Shown here: positions 10,014 through 20,600 of the stretch, piece by piece | Layout of the letters: each line of letters starts with the position of its first letter | Numbering within the stretch: position 1 is the stretch's first letter | Assembly: GCA_963383645.1 (NCBI GenBank) | Contig: OY726559.1 | Coordinates: 117,678,905-117,742,904, forward strand | Reading direction: 5' to 3' | Length of the DNA stretch: 64,000 nt | Source of the DNA: Muscardinus avellanarius | Lineage: Eukaryota; Chordata; Mammalia; Rodentia; Gliridae | The notes under the pieces: model-generated | Databases searched by the model: none | Told to the model about the DNA's origin: nothing | Seen by the model: only the letters and a program-made list of their open reading frames with translations | Program-made: the position numbers and the translations under genes

Positions 10014-11028
10014 GAAAGTTTGAGCACTATTTATCCTGCCCACACCCGGCTTGATGTTGTATGACTCTTCAGCTCCCTGGAGCCTCCGCCCTGCCCCTTA
10101 CTCGCCAAGAGAAGGGGGGCAAGAAGCTTTGGTTAAAACGTTCCCAAAGGAGCAAAAAGAACATTCCACTGCCTCCAAAAATAGAACCCTAAACTCCAAA
10201 AGGCCTTTCTCCCACAAACCTCCCTGGCTCTCGCTGGACCCGGGACTCCTAAACAGTGTCCTTCAGGAGCTTCCCAAGTGCTCCCGTAGAGTGCGAGAGA
10301 TCTCCTGAGGCAGAGAAAGAAAGCCCTAATGAAGACCACGGCGATGCGCAGGACTACGGGGCTCGAGGAACTGTGGCTGGGTCGGTTAGGATGTTTTCAT
10401 GTTAAGAGCACATTCTGAATTAAGCTTTTGCCTCTGAGGCTCAGGCTCCAAAATAAGCCCTGGGAACGGAGCATTACTCAGCACAGAAGCTGCTTAGGAG
10501 GAGGCTGATGCCGGGACTGGAGCAGGGCGGGGGATGTGTTGGGAAGGTGAGGTCATCGTCCTAGGATCTACCCGCATCAGCTCCACGGTGATTTGCAGAA
10601 ACATGGGCAGAAAAAGGGTGGGAGGGTCGTACCTATTAAGCAGCCAATCGCTGCTTAGATCTGGGACTACAGAGATCCTGAGAAGAAAGGCTTAGAAGCC
10701 AATACTGTTTCTGACTCTACCTTACTATATTACTAGTCCCCGACCCCCTTCTTTTAGGTCCCCTCCCTTGTAAGTCTCCTAAGGAACGACCTTAGTGTAA
10801 TAATAGGTTCTTTAAAAAACAGGGTCATAAGGCAAAATAATAATGATGATGATGATGATGTAGATAGGAATTTAAAACTAGAAGACATCTTAGAACTTAG
10901 TGACTTGTGAAGTCTTCCTGCCAGTTTCTGTAGAACTCAGATCTCGTCATTCCCAATCTAATCTTTTCTGTGTTATACATAATTGCCCACCGCTTTAAGT
11001 AATCCTCTATCCATATTCTCGAACCTTA
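10014..11028. other. MLLT11 intron, unique sequence
   Basis: I see no coding exon here. The stretch is unique apart from a short (GAT)n at about 10840-10860. Small open frames near 10050-10340 have no recognisable content. Confidence 0.5.
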
Positions 11029-11044
11029 CGATAACTTAGTTCTT

Positions 11045-11185
11045 TTTTTTTTTTTTGGTGGTACTGGGGGCGGAACCCAGAGGCTTTCTACCTCTGGGTT
11101 ATACTCCAGACCCATTTTATATTTTATCTGGAAACAGGGTCTCACTTAGTTGCTGAGAGCCTCACTAAGTAGCTGAGGCTGGCTT
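11045..11185 (-). repeat. 5'-truncated subtype B SINE with perfect target-site duplication
   Basis: The element runs from its poly(A) end (T16 on plus) to a break inside the B1 body. It is flanked by identical 16-base copies of CGATAACTTAGTTCTT at 11029-11044 and 11186-11201. The perfect duplication marks a recent LINE-type retrotransposition. Confidence 0.9.
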
Positions 11186-11201
11186 CGATAACTTAGTTCT
11201 T

Positions 11202-12396
11202 GAAGGACAGATACTCGTGGGTCAGTAGTCGACCGCTCCTGCGATTCTGCTCTGAACAGTCAGGTGCACAGGGCAGGACGGAGGAAGCTGAAATCTGAGA
11301 AAAGGGGAGAAGCCCTTCGACAAACTGACTCCTTTTCTTATAACTACTGCATGTATAAAAACTGCCCCAGCTGTCCCTGAATGTCTGATGGAGCTAACTC
11401 ATGATTAAATAAGCTAAAGGAAACCCTGTGAAATATTAACTCAAGACTAAGATCTTTAGCTATGCCACTGACCCCGAGGTATGTACAGAGTACAAAATGC
11501 ATTCCAGAAAGACACACAGACAAGTTTATGTGGCTTTAAAATCGAGTCAAGAACATAATGTAAGACTACACAGAAAACTGAAGCCAAGACGCCAAAGGAT
11601 ACTTACTAATAGAAAGACATTAGTAATGATTTTTTTTTTTTTTGTGGTACTGGGGGGGTTCTGCCTCTGAACCACATCCAGCCCAATTTTTTAATTTATT
11701 GGTACTAGAGATTGAACCAGGGGCATTCTATCATTCCAAGCTATACCCCCAGTCCTTTTTATTTTACAATGGTCCCTTACTTATTAAGTTGCTGAGGCTG
11801 GCCTCGAACCGGTGATCCTCCTGTATCAACCTCCCAAGTGACAGGACTACAGGTGTGTGCTCAAATAAAAAATGTGATTTAATACAGTATTAATAAGTCT
11901 TCCAAATTTTGCAAAAGGTCCCTGTTCAGCGAGCCTCCCGTCCCTCCCCAATGCTCTCCATCCAAACGTCATCTCTCTTTACATCTGTTCTTTACTTGCC
12001 TCACCTTAAAGGGTTGGCCAGTGCCCTGTACCATGATATAGGCTCAAAAACGCTTCCCACTCTCCTCAATTTAAAAGTATGCAGATATTTTAGGCAAATG
12101 TAATTTTGAAGCATCAATGTCTATCTTTAGAGGCACATGACTAATAAAAATACAGATGGAAAAGGATACACTTTGTGAACCACACAGACACGCCCAGCTC
12201 CCTTTGGTCCAGCCCCTGGTGGGCATCCCAGGCCTGTGCAACAGGCCTTGCTGCGTCATGCTGCCACCATGGAGTGGGGAGGAGGCCCAGGATCCCTCCC
12301 CCAGGATCCACGTGCGGTCTCACTCCGTGCTTGGATTTTCCAGTTAGCCATGATGTCCCCCCACCTCTTCTATTGAGCTGTAAATAAAAAATCTGT
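11202..12396. other. MLLT11 intron: unique sequence with one SINE pair
   Basis: Minus ID/B1 pieces occupy about 11629-11862. The rest is unique, and I see no supported exon; open frames near 12141-12461 overlap a SINE and lack family signals. Confidence 0.5.
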
Positions 12397-12625
12397 CCCC
12401 AGCCGGGCATGGTGGCACGCTTGTAACCCCAGCATTCGGGAGGCTGGGACCGGAGGATCACGGTTTGCAGACAGCCTCAAGCTACTTAGTGAAGCCCTTT
12501 GCAGCTCAGTGAGACCCTGTTTCAAAATAAAGAATAAAAAAATAGGACAGGGGGTGTAGCTCGGAGGTCGAATGCCCCTGGGTTCCATCCCCAGACCCGC
12601 AAAAAAAAAAAAAAAAAAAAAAAAA
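12397..12625 (+). repeat. B1-ID SINE, subtype D
   Basis: AGCCGGGCATGGTGGCACGC through GGGACAGGGGGTGTAGC to CCAGACCCGC, with a 25-base poly(A) tail, are the D-type markers. Confidence 0.88.
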
Positions 12626-13285
12626 TCCACATTCCTACGGGATCTGGATTTCAATATACAACTAAGGCGTTCTGCACAGAGGCCCCGCCTTTCTTTCCTA
12701 CCTCAAGCTGCTTTCTTTGGAACAAGAAGGAAAAAAAAAAATATTTTTTTCATTTTATTTTTATTTTGGAGCAAAATTTTGAGGTAACGAGAGAGAAAGG
12801 TCAGGATTACTCTCAATATTACCCTATATCCCCCCCCAAAAAAAAACCCTCCCTTCTACAGAGACAGAACACGACAGGAGAAAAAAAACTGGAAATGTGG
12901 GGAAGTCGAGGCTAGAGGTATACAGCAAGGTTAGAGGTTCACCAAATAACGGGTAGAAAGAATTATAGCTCGATGAAGACAGATAACCAGACTGAAGAGA
13001 GTGAATACACACGACGGCAAATGATAGGAAGGAAGATGGACACCTGAAATAAGCAATGGCATGTCAATCGCTAGGAATTGATGCCCGGTCCAGGATAACA
13101 AGGCACGGGCGGCGGTCTTCGAAAAGAGACGTAAATCGGAGGAGACCCATTGTTCAGAGCGCCCCCTTTTCTCCTCTGGACCTGTTCCCCGCCTCGATCC
13201 CCGTTGGGGTCTTCAGTGTGACCAATGTAACCAGGAGAGGCTCTTCCTTTGCAGCCTCGGGTCCCTCGCCCTCGGTTCAGCTCAC
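12626..13285. other. MLLT11 intron close to the promoter, unique sequence
   Basis: No repeats or exons are evident. A possible alternative MLLT11 5' exon starts just right of it: the minus strand has GATCACAG|GTGAGC, with the donor at 13281-13285. Confidence 0.4.
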
Positions 13286-13620
13286 CTGTGATCAATGAAT
13301 GACTAGCGGGCTTCAGAGAAGTCGGGGGTGCCTCGGGGGCTCCGGGCTCGGCGCTGGGCTGGAGAAAAAGGGAGTCGTTGGGGCTGGGGCTTTGTCTCGC
13401 CCCTCCTGCTCCCTCTTCAGCGACTGAGTCCGCCTGCTCAGTCTCCCCTGCAATGCAGCCCCTCCTAGGCAGAGCGGAAGGACTCCCCGCCCCCTCCCTG
13501 CCTGAGGCGGATTCAAATGACAGGTTCCAGCGCGCTTTGGGGAGGGCGCCCCGGGCATCTCCCCGGGCTCAGTCCTTCCCCGCACCCGCGCGCTGGCTGG
13601 AGTGCAATGACTGAGCAACT
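13286..13620 (-). other. MLLT11: Possible alternative MLLT11 5' exon
   Basis: A good minus-strand donor (CACAG|GTGAGC) ends a GC-rich unique block. It could be an alternative first exon upstream of the 8358 acceptor. There is no further support. Confidence 0.3.
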
Positions 13621-13804
13621 AATTGTCCCTGATTTAATTTAGGGGCTTAGAAAAACATAACCCTTCACTCGAGACATCAGTGGAATGCAGTCGGGCGGTC
13701 AGTCTGTCTGTCTGTCTCCACCACTTTAAAGGCCTCGGCTTCCTAGGGGTCTGGGGGCATCAGTAGTCCCCCGTCCTTCCCGCCTGGCCTCTCCGCTCGC
13801 TCAC

Positions 13805-13870
13805 CTTGGCGAATACACCCAGCCCTAGTCTATGAGGGACGGAGCACACGAGGCTGGGGAAGGTGCTCCC
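13805..13870 (-). other. MLLT11: Probable MLLT11 non-coding exon 1
   Basis: The minus-strand sequence CGCCAAG|GTGAGCG is a strong donor, with the last exon base at 13805, right beside the GC-box cluster. The 5' limit is not visible and is set from the distance to the boxes. Confidence 0.5.
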
Positions 13871-13989
13871 GCGAGCAGGCCCGGGGTTGGGGACCGCGGG
13901 GCGTGGCCTGGCGAGGGGCGTGGCCCGGAGGGGCGTGGCCCGGGCGGGGCGAGCGCCCGCCGGTGTCGTCACCGCGTCGCCGCCGCTTC

Positions 13990-14105
13990 CGCCTCGGCCC
14001 CGCCCCCGGCGCGCCTCGCCCTCCGCCGCCGCCCGCGCCGGCACAGGAGCCCCAGCGCGGCCGCCGCCGCCGCCGCCACCGCCCGCCCGTCGCCCAGCGG
14101 CGCAG
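13990..14105 (+). other. CDC42SE1: Probable CDC42SE1 non-coding exon 1
   Basis: The exon ends at the donor CAG|GTGAG (14103-14106). It contains a short GCC-repeat run (about 14061-14080), as many CpG-island 5'UTRs do. The transcription start is estimated. Confidence 0.5.
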
Positions 14106-14796
14106 GTGAGAGCGCGGGCCCGGGGCGGCGGCGGGGCGGGGGCTCGCCGAGCTCCGACCCCACGGGGTGCAGCGCGGCCGGGAAGCCCCAGCCCGGCGAC
14201 GGAGCCCTGGGACTCGGGCCCAGCCCTGGGCCGGGCCGGGACGGAGGCTTTCCGGGTGTGGGGCAGAAATGGAGTCTGTGATTGAAGGTCTTGGGGGAGG
14301 GGACCCTTCGGGCCTCGTTCGCGTCCTCTGGAGCCCCCCCGGGACCCTCCTGGGGAATGGCAGGGTGGGTGCTGGGAGAGTGCCCGCGCAGGGCCCGGCG
14401 CCTGGGGGTCTGCACCCAGGGACCAGCTGCATCCCTGGGCTGACGGCCAGAGTTGCCCCCTCCGTTCTCGGTTCTCTCTCTTTCTCCCCAGCTGCTTCTT
14501 GTGAAGGCTTGTCAGGCAGCGGCTTGGAGGCTTGGGGCGGGAGGGACCGGGAAAACCGGTTTGGAGCGCGAGTGGACCGGGAAACTAGCCCTGAACATCC
14601 TTCCTCCCTGGCACCTTCCTCGCATCCCTCCTGCCTGCTCCCAGGGCTCTGATGCTCTCGGGTCCGTGCGACCTTGGTGGCGGTTCTGGCTCAGGGGGTG
14701 TCCTTCTCGGTTCCGTAGTTTGCTCTTTTTATTTGGAACCGAGGGGGCCCAGTTGTGCCACTTGGCTTTCAGGATGTGGCCTCATGCTATGTAATC

Positions 14797-14990
14797 CTTT
14801 TTGTGCGTGTGTGTGGTACTGGGGGTTGAACCCAGGGGCATCCTGCCTCTGAGCTACACTCCCAGCCCTTTTTAATTTTATTTTTTGTTTCGAAACAGGG
14901 TCTTGCTGGGTTGCTGAAAGTCTCCCTGCAACCCTCCTGTCTCAGCCTCCCAAGTACTGGGATTACAAGCCTGCACCGGTGCTATGGAAT
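14797..14990 (-). repeat. B1-ID SINE
   Basis: GGTACTGGGGGTTGAACCCAG through GGGATTACAAGCCTGCACC reads as a reversed copy with parts of the head missing. Confidence 0.75.
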
Positions 14991-15327
14991 CCTTGATCCC
15001 TCCGGTTTCCCAGCCCCTTCCTTTTTCCTGAAGGATTAACTCAGTGAGCAGTGGACTGGGGCACCTCTTCCTCCTCGGCTTACCAGCTCAAAACTTCCAT
15101 TTTTCCCTCAACCCACTCTTTTCTGGCTGCTTAAAGGAGAGTGGCAGCCAATGGCTCCTACTTCCTTTTCTGGCTTTGTTCCCCTCCCCTGCCCCCACCA
15201 CCGCACTGTGAGCCTGGCCTGTCTTCTTCACACTCTGAACCACCCCCAAGCTTCAGAGACCCTGATGTCCTAGGGAATGGAATTTCCTGGTCACTTCTCA
15301 TCGTCATTGGTCATCTCACGCCAAGTC

Positions 15328-15395
15328 TGTGTGTGTGTCTGTCTGTCTGTCTCTCTCTCTCTCTTCCTGTGTGTGTGTGTGTCTGTCTCTTTCCC
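15328..15395 (+). repeat. Mixed (GT)n / (TCTG)n / (CT)n microsatellite
   Basis: GTGTGTGTGT, CTGTCTGTCTGT, CTCTCTCTCTCT and GTGTGTGTGTGTCTGTCT alternate over about 68 bases. Confidence 0.85.
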
Positions 15396-16510
15396 TCCAC
15401 CCAGCAGCAGCTCTGGTCATGTCCCTGGAAAAGAAACAGAAACCTCCTTGTTCCCTCCAGTGCCCCTCTCCCGCCCCTCCTCCCCTCCCTCCCAGCACCA
15501 TGCACCTCTGTCCACTTGAGAACAGGGTGGGGAGCGTGGGGAGAGTTCAGTCGCAGCCAGTCTGTCTGGTAGTGTTGGGGGTTTCCTCTGATTCTTCATT
15601 GTTTTCTCCATTTCCCCCCAACACTGACCACCTGCCACCACCTCTATTACAACACACCCTGTGACTGACTGGCTTCCCCACTGACCGCAGCCCCCCTTAG
15701 GGACAGCTGTGTCCTGACTTCCGTCCTGCTCCCTCCTCCCTTCCAGGGGCAGAGAGAAGCGAGAAAGCCCAGACTCCAGGGTTCTTCTCCCCCCGAGAAG
15801 CTTATTTCAGGGTTTGTGTGATCTCAGCTTAAGGCTCCTAAAAAATAAGGTGAATAGGTCAGTCTGGGGTGCCAGAGCCCCGGGTTCCAGGTTCTGGTTC
15901 ATGTTACTAGTCACACAGCTGGGCTCCTTGAGGCTGTGAGAGAGACCTTGAGCGTGGAGGACCCCAGATGGGCCCGACCCTGGCTGACAGTAGCAGGCAG
16001 GGGAGAAAGTCCTTCCTTGAATACCAGTGCTGCTGACAAGTTCCTTGTGCCTGGTTGGCTGGTGCAGCTTGGGGTGGAGGTGGTGAAGAGGGAGGAGAGA
16101 ACAGGTCACAGCATGAGGGGAGGAGGGAGGAGGCCAGGCTGCAGGATAGGACTTGTGAAGAGGGCTGGCGGCTGGAAGGTGATTCCTCAGGAACGAGCAG
16201 AAGGGGCCTCGGTACTGGGCACAAGGACCTGTATATGTGCGGAGATGCTCCGTACAGGACATGGCTGGAGATAGGACTGTGACACGGGATACAGACAGCC
16301 CCGCCTTCAGGAAGGACCTCAAGGTCAGGTAGTAAAGGAACTGCTCAGTGGCCTCCGGGAGGGGTTGGCTCTCAGCTGAGGGAAACGAGGAGGAGCCAGG
16401 GCCCTGAACTGAAGGGAGAAATTCCTTACTATACAAAGTCTTTCTTGAGGTCCAGCCTCCCACAGTTAGTCTCCTGGGCCCAGGTGCTCAAGGATTTTCT
16501 TGTCCTTAAG

Positions 16511-16915
16511 GAACTCTGAGCCAGGTGTGGTGGCACATGCCTGTAATCCCAGTACTTGGGAAGCTAAGGCAGGAGAATTGCAGGTTCGAAGCCAGTTTCA
16601 GCAACCTAGTGAGACCGTTTTCAAATAAAAAATAAACATGGACTAGAGGTGCTGCTCAGAGGTTCAACCCCCCAGTACCACAAAAAAAAAAAAAAAAGGA
16701 AAGAAAGAAAATCTAAGTGGGCACAGTGATACACGCCTGGAATCCCACTGCTTGGTAGACTGAGACAGGAGGATTGCAGCTTTGAGGCCAGCCTCAGCAT
16801 CTTAGTGAGACCCTCAGTAAAGTAGTGAGACCATGTTTCCAAATGAAAAAGAAAACAAGGCTGAGGGTGTCACTTGAAGTTAGAAGCTTCTGGGTTCAAT
16901 CCCCAGTACCAAAAG
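16511..16915 (+). repeat. Two plus-strand B1-ID SINEs
   Basis: Copies occupy about 16511-16680 and 16715-16915. The first has a shortened ID tail (AGGTTCAACCCCCCAGTACC). Both are diverged. Confidence 0.75.
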
Positions 16916-17367
16916 AAAAGAAAATTTGGGTGATGAGGTCAAGGTAAGGAAAAAGGGGCCGGCAGGGTGGAGGCCTTGTTTATGAGAACAAAAAACCACT
17001 ATTTCCTCTTCAGAGTCACTTCAGGGCCCCTCCCTTTCTGCCCTAAACCCTGGGAGAAAGGACCTTGTGGCACCCCCAAGGTTTGCTCATTTCTGCCACT
17101 GTCTGCTGGCCCCTCACATCCTCTTGCCTCAGGTCCTGGGATTCTAGCCTCACCCTCACCCTCGCCAGCACAGCTGCTGCCAGCCCCATGGAGCCCTTTC
17201 ACTTCCGTTCCCCTCTCAGGCTGCGAGGTTCCTGCTCGGTGGCTGGTACAGGATGCGGGTGTATTAGCAAGCACCGGGAGGATAGGGGTTTACCAGGAGG
17301 CTTCCCAAGGGTCAGTGGGGGGATTTCTCAGTAATTTCTCTTTCCTCTTTACTGTCTGCTGATCCAG

Positions 17368-17652
17368 GGTTCCAAGTCTGAAGAAGACCCAACCTTGTGC
17401 CCGCTGCCCGCCTCCGGCCTGCGTGGACTCTCTGCCCTTGCCGCCCAGCTCAGGGTCCCGAGGGTCCCACCTGCTCTCCTTCGTCCAGCTGCGAAGCCAG
17501 GGCCTGCTCACACCTGGGGAGGAGGACTTGCGGTCCAGGCAGCAGAGCAGGAGCCCTTTAGGGCCTCAGGCAGAGTGAAGCTGGAACCGTCAGGGAATAT
17601 GAGTGAATTCTGGCACAAACTGGGCTGCTGTGTGGTAGAGAAGCCTCAGCCG
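17368..17652 (+). other. CDC42SE1: CDC42SE1 exon 2 (5'UTR plus first 18 codons)
   Basis: The acceptor TGATCCAG ends at 17367 and the donor CCG|GTGAGC starts at 17653. The ATG at 17599 begins [18 protein letters not shown]. Confidence 0.75.
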
Positions 17653-20600
17653 GTGAGCCCCCCACCCCACCCCCGCACACAGCTGTTACCGTGGGCGCGA
17701 AGCTGGGTCTCCCTTCTAGAAAGCACGTCTGCCTCCCTCTGTGTCTGGAAAGCCCACCCAGCCAGATGTCTGCATACAGTGAAAGGGACTGTGTGATGGA
17801 AGAATGGTCGCCCACCCTCCTGTCCAGGTCTGAGGTGGACAGGGATGTAGGCGGAGCTTAGTACCTGTCAGTTTCCCATTGTTAACTCATCAGCCAGTGC
17901 TGACTTTGACACGTCCTTTTTTTGCAAAACTCACCCTGCAGGCTACTGCCCTTGCAACTCTGTGCAGTATTTTTTGTACTAGGGACTGAACCCAGGGCCA
18001 TTCTACCTCCGAGCTACACCCCCAACCTGATTTTATTTTTATTTTGAAACAGGGTCTCCCTAGGTTGCCGAGTGTCTCACTACTTGCCAAGACTGTCCTT
18101 GAACCTGTGATCCTGCTGTCTCAGCCTCCCCAGTTGTGCACCATGCCTGGCTGATTTTTTTGTTGTTGTCGTTTGTTATGGTTTGTTTTCCCAGTGCTAG
18201 GGATTGAACTCAGGGCCTCACACGTGCTGGGCAAAAATACTCTACCACGGTGCTATATCCCCAGCCTCCTTTTGTTCTTCTTTTTGAGGTGGGGGTCTTA
18301 GTTGCTGGGAGTCTTGCTATGTTGCTGAGACTGGCTGCAAACCTGCAATCCTCCTGCCTTAGCCTCCCAAGCCCCAGGCTTGCCTTTCATAGTCAATGTC
18401 CTCCCCATTACAGTCCCCATCCCTCCCATCAGGCCTCAGCTCTTCCCTAGTGCGCCTTCCTCCACGTGACCAGAGGAGGGGCTTAAGACGGGACTCCTCC
18501 TCTTCTCCAAGCAGAAAAAGAAGAGGAGACGGATTGACCGGACCATGATTGGAGAACCAATGAATTTTGTCCACCTGACTCACATTGGCTCTGGGGAGAT
18601 GGGGGCTGGAGACGGACTTGCCATGGTAGGAGGGAATGGGGTGGTTGGGGAGGGGTTGTAGCCTGAACTTTTTGAAGGTTTAGGGAGGAACATAGCAAAA
18701 TACTCACGGAAGCTAGAATCTGAGAATTCAGTACCAGCCGCCAGGTGTGCAAGCCTGAGGCCTGGCCTTTCAGACCTCGGCGCCTCGGTGCACTCATCCT
18801 CTTTTGGTAGTGGGGATTGAATTGAACCCAGGAGTGCTCTACTTCTGAGTTACATCCCCAGCCCTTTTAATTTTTTATTTTGAAACAAATATCTTGCCAA
18901 GTTTCTAAGTCTGGTCTCAAACCTGCAGTTTATCTCAGTTACCCATATACTGGGATTATAGGCATGAGGCATCTCATCTTTCTCTTTTTCTTTTTTTCTT
19001 TTGTGGTCCTGGGGGTGGAATCCAGGAGCATTCTACCTCCAAGCTACACCCTCAGCTCTATTTTATTCTTTTATTTAGAAACAGAGTCTCAGTTGTGGAG
19101 GGCCTAAGTCTCTAAGGCTGGCCGCAAATCTATGATCCTCATGTCTCAGCCTCCCAAGTACTGGAATTACAAGCCTGTGCCACCATGCCTGGCTCTATTT
19201 TTAAAATTTTAATTAATTAGTGGAATTGGGGACAGGAAACCCCCCCCCCCCCCCGGGACATTCCTTCCAGCTACATCCACTGGACTTTTTTTTTTTTTTT
19301 TTTTTTTTTTGGTGGTGGAACCCAGGGGCATTCGACCTCTGAGCTACACCCCTGCCCTATTTTTTATTCTTTACTTTGAAATAGGGTCTTACTAAGTTCC
19401 AGAGGGCCTCAGTAAGTAGCTGAAGCTGTCCACAATCCGAGATCCTCTGGTCTCAGCCTCCTGAATGCTGGGATGACGAGCGTGCGTCACCACGCCCGGC
19501 TAATTCCTTTTTTTGAACAGGGTCTCACTCAGTTGCAGAGGACCTCACTGAGGGGCTGCGGCTGTCCTTGAACTTGTGATCCCCCTCTGTCAGCCTCCCA
19601 TGTATGGGGATTATAAGCGTGTGCCACCAGGCCCAGCTGTTTGTTTTTTGTTTTTCTTTTTCTTCCGTACTGGAAATGGAACCCAGAAGCATTGTACATC
19701 TGAGGCACACCCGTGGTCTCATTCTGTAACAGGGTCTCACCGCGTTGTGAACGGCCTCACTAAGTAGCTGAGGCTGGCTGCGCACTGTGATCTTACTGTC
19801 TCAGCCTTCCAAATGCTGGGATGACAAGCATGCGTCACCACGCCCGGCTCCCCAGCTGTATTTTTAATCTTTATTTTGGAACAGGGTCTCGCCAGGTTGA
19901 CGAGTATCTCACTGCTCACTGAGGCTGTCCTGGAACCTGCAGTCGTGCACCACCATGCCCAGCTTCCAGTTTTTTATGTTTTTGCTTTGAAACACTGTCT
20001 TGCTCGGTTGCTGAGAGGCTCACTCTCCTGCTGAGGCTGACCTCAAATCTGTCATCCTCCTGTCTCAGCCTCCCAAGTACTGGGATTATAAGCATTTGCC
20101 ACCACCTGCAGCTTGAGCCACCTCATCTTTATAATTAGCATATTGTGTTTCATTGGGGTTGGGGGATGTAAGACTTTTTTTTGTGGTACTGGGGATGGAA
20201 CCCAGCATCATTCCACCTCCGAGCCACACCCACAGACCTATTTTTTATTCTTTATTTTGAAACAGGGTCTCACTAAGTTGCAGAGGGCCTCATTAAGTAG
20301 CTGAGGCTGTCTGTCCGCAATCCTCCAGTCTCAGCCTCCGGAACGCTAAGATTACAAGTGTGCACCAACACACTCAGCTTATTATTATTTTTTTTTTTAC
20401 TTTGATATCAGGTATTGAACCCAGGGGCATTCTGCCTCTCAGCCACACCCCTGCCTGGCCCTTTTATTTTGAACCAGGGTCTTTTTAAGCTTCTAAGGCT
20501 GGCCTCAAACCTGCAATCCTGTCTCAGCTTCCCAAGGATTGAATTATAGGATGCACCATCATATCTAACAATATATGTCTTCACAGTTATTTGGAAGGCT

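Larger units (their letters stand above)
13800..14300. promoter_or_regulatory. Divergent CpG-island promoter for MLLT11 (-) and CDC42SE1 (+)
   Basis: This dense CpG island lies between two genes transcribed apart. Three copies of GGGGCGTGGCC lie at 13898-13908, 13915-13925 and 13930-13940, spaced 17 and 15 bases apart, followed by GGGCGGGGC at 13942-13950. They are KLF/SP-type boxes. A minus-strand donor (CCAAG|GTGAG) at 13800-13804 would end MLLT11 exon 1, and a plus-strand donor (GCGCAG|GTGAG) at 14106 would end CDC42SE1 exon 1. Human has the same head-to-head arrangement. Confidence 0.75.
14106..17367 (+). other. CDC42SE1: CDC42SE1 intron 1
   Basis: Mostly unique sequence. It holds a minus SINE (14797-14990), a GT/CT-rich tract (15328-15395) and two plus SINEs (16511-16680 and 16715-16915). 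No coding exon is recognised. Confidence 0.6.

Noticed and set aside
13830..14652. Overlapping frames of 140-200 codons in the divergent promoter
   Set aside because: Same cause: CpG-island composition. A strong splice donor at 14106 and the non-coding first exons explain the region.
18798..20575. Regularly spaced similar units suggesting a CRISPR-like or satellite array
   Set aside because: The units are about 200-base SINEs with diverged sequence and variable spacing in a mammalian intron.
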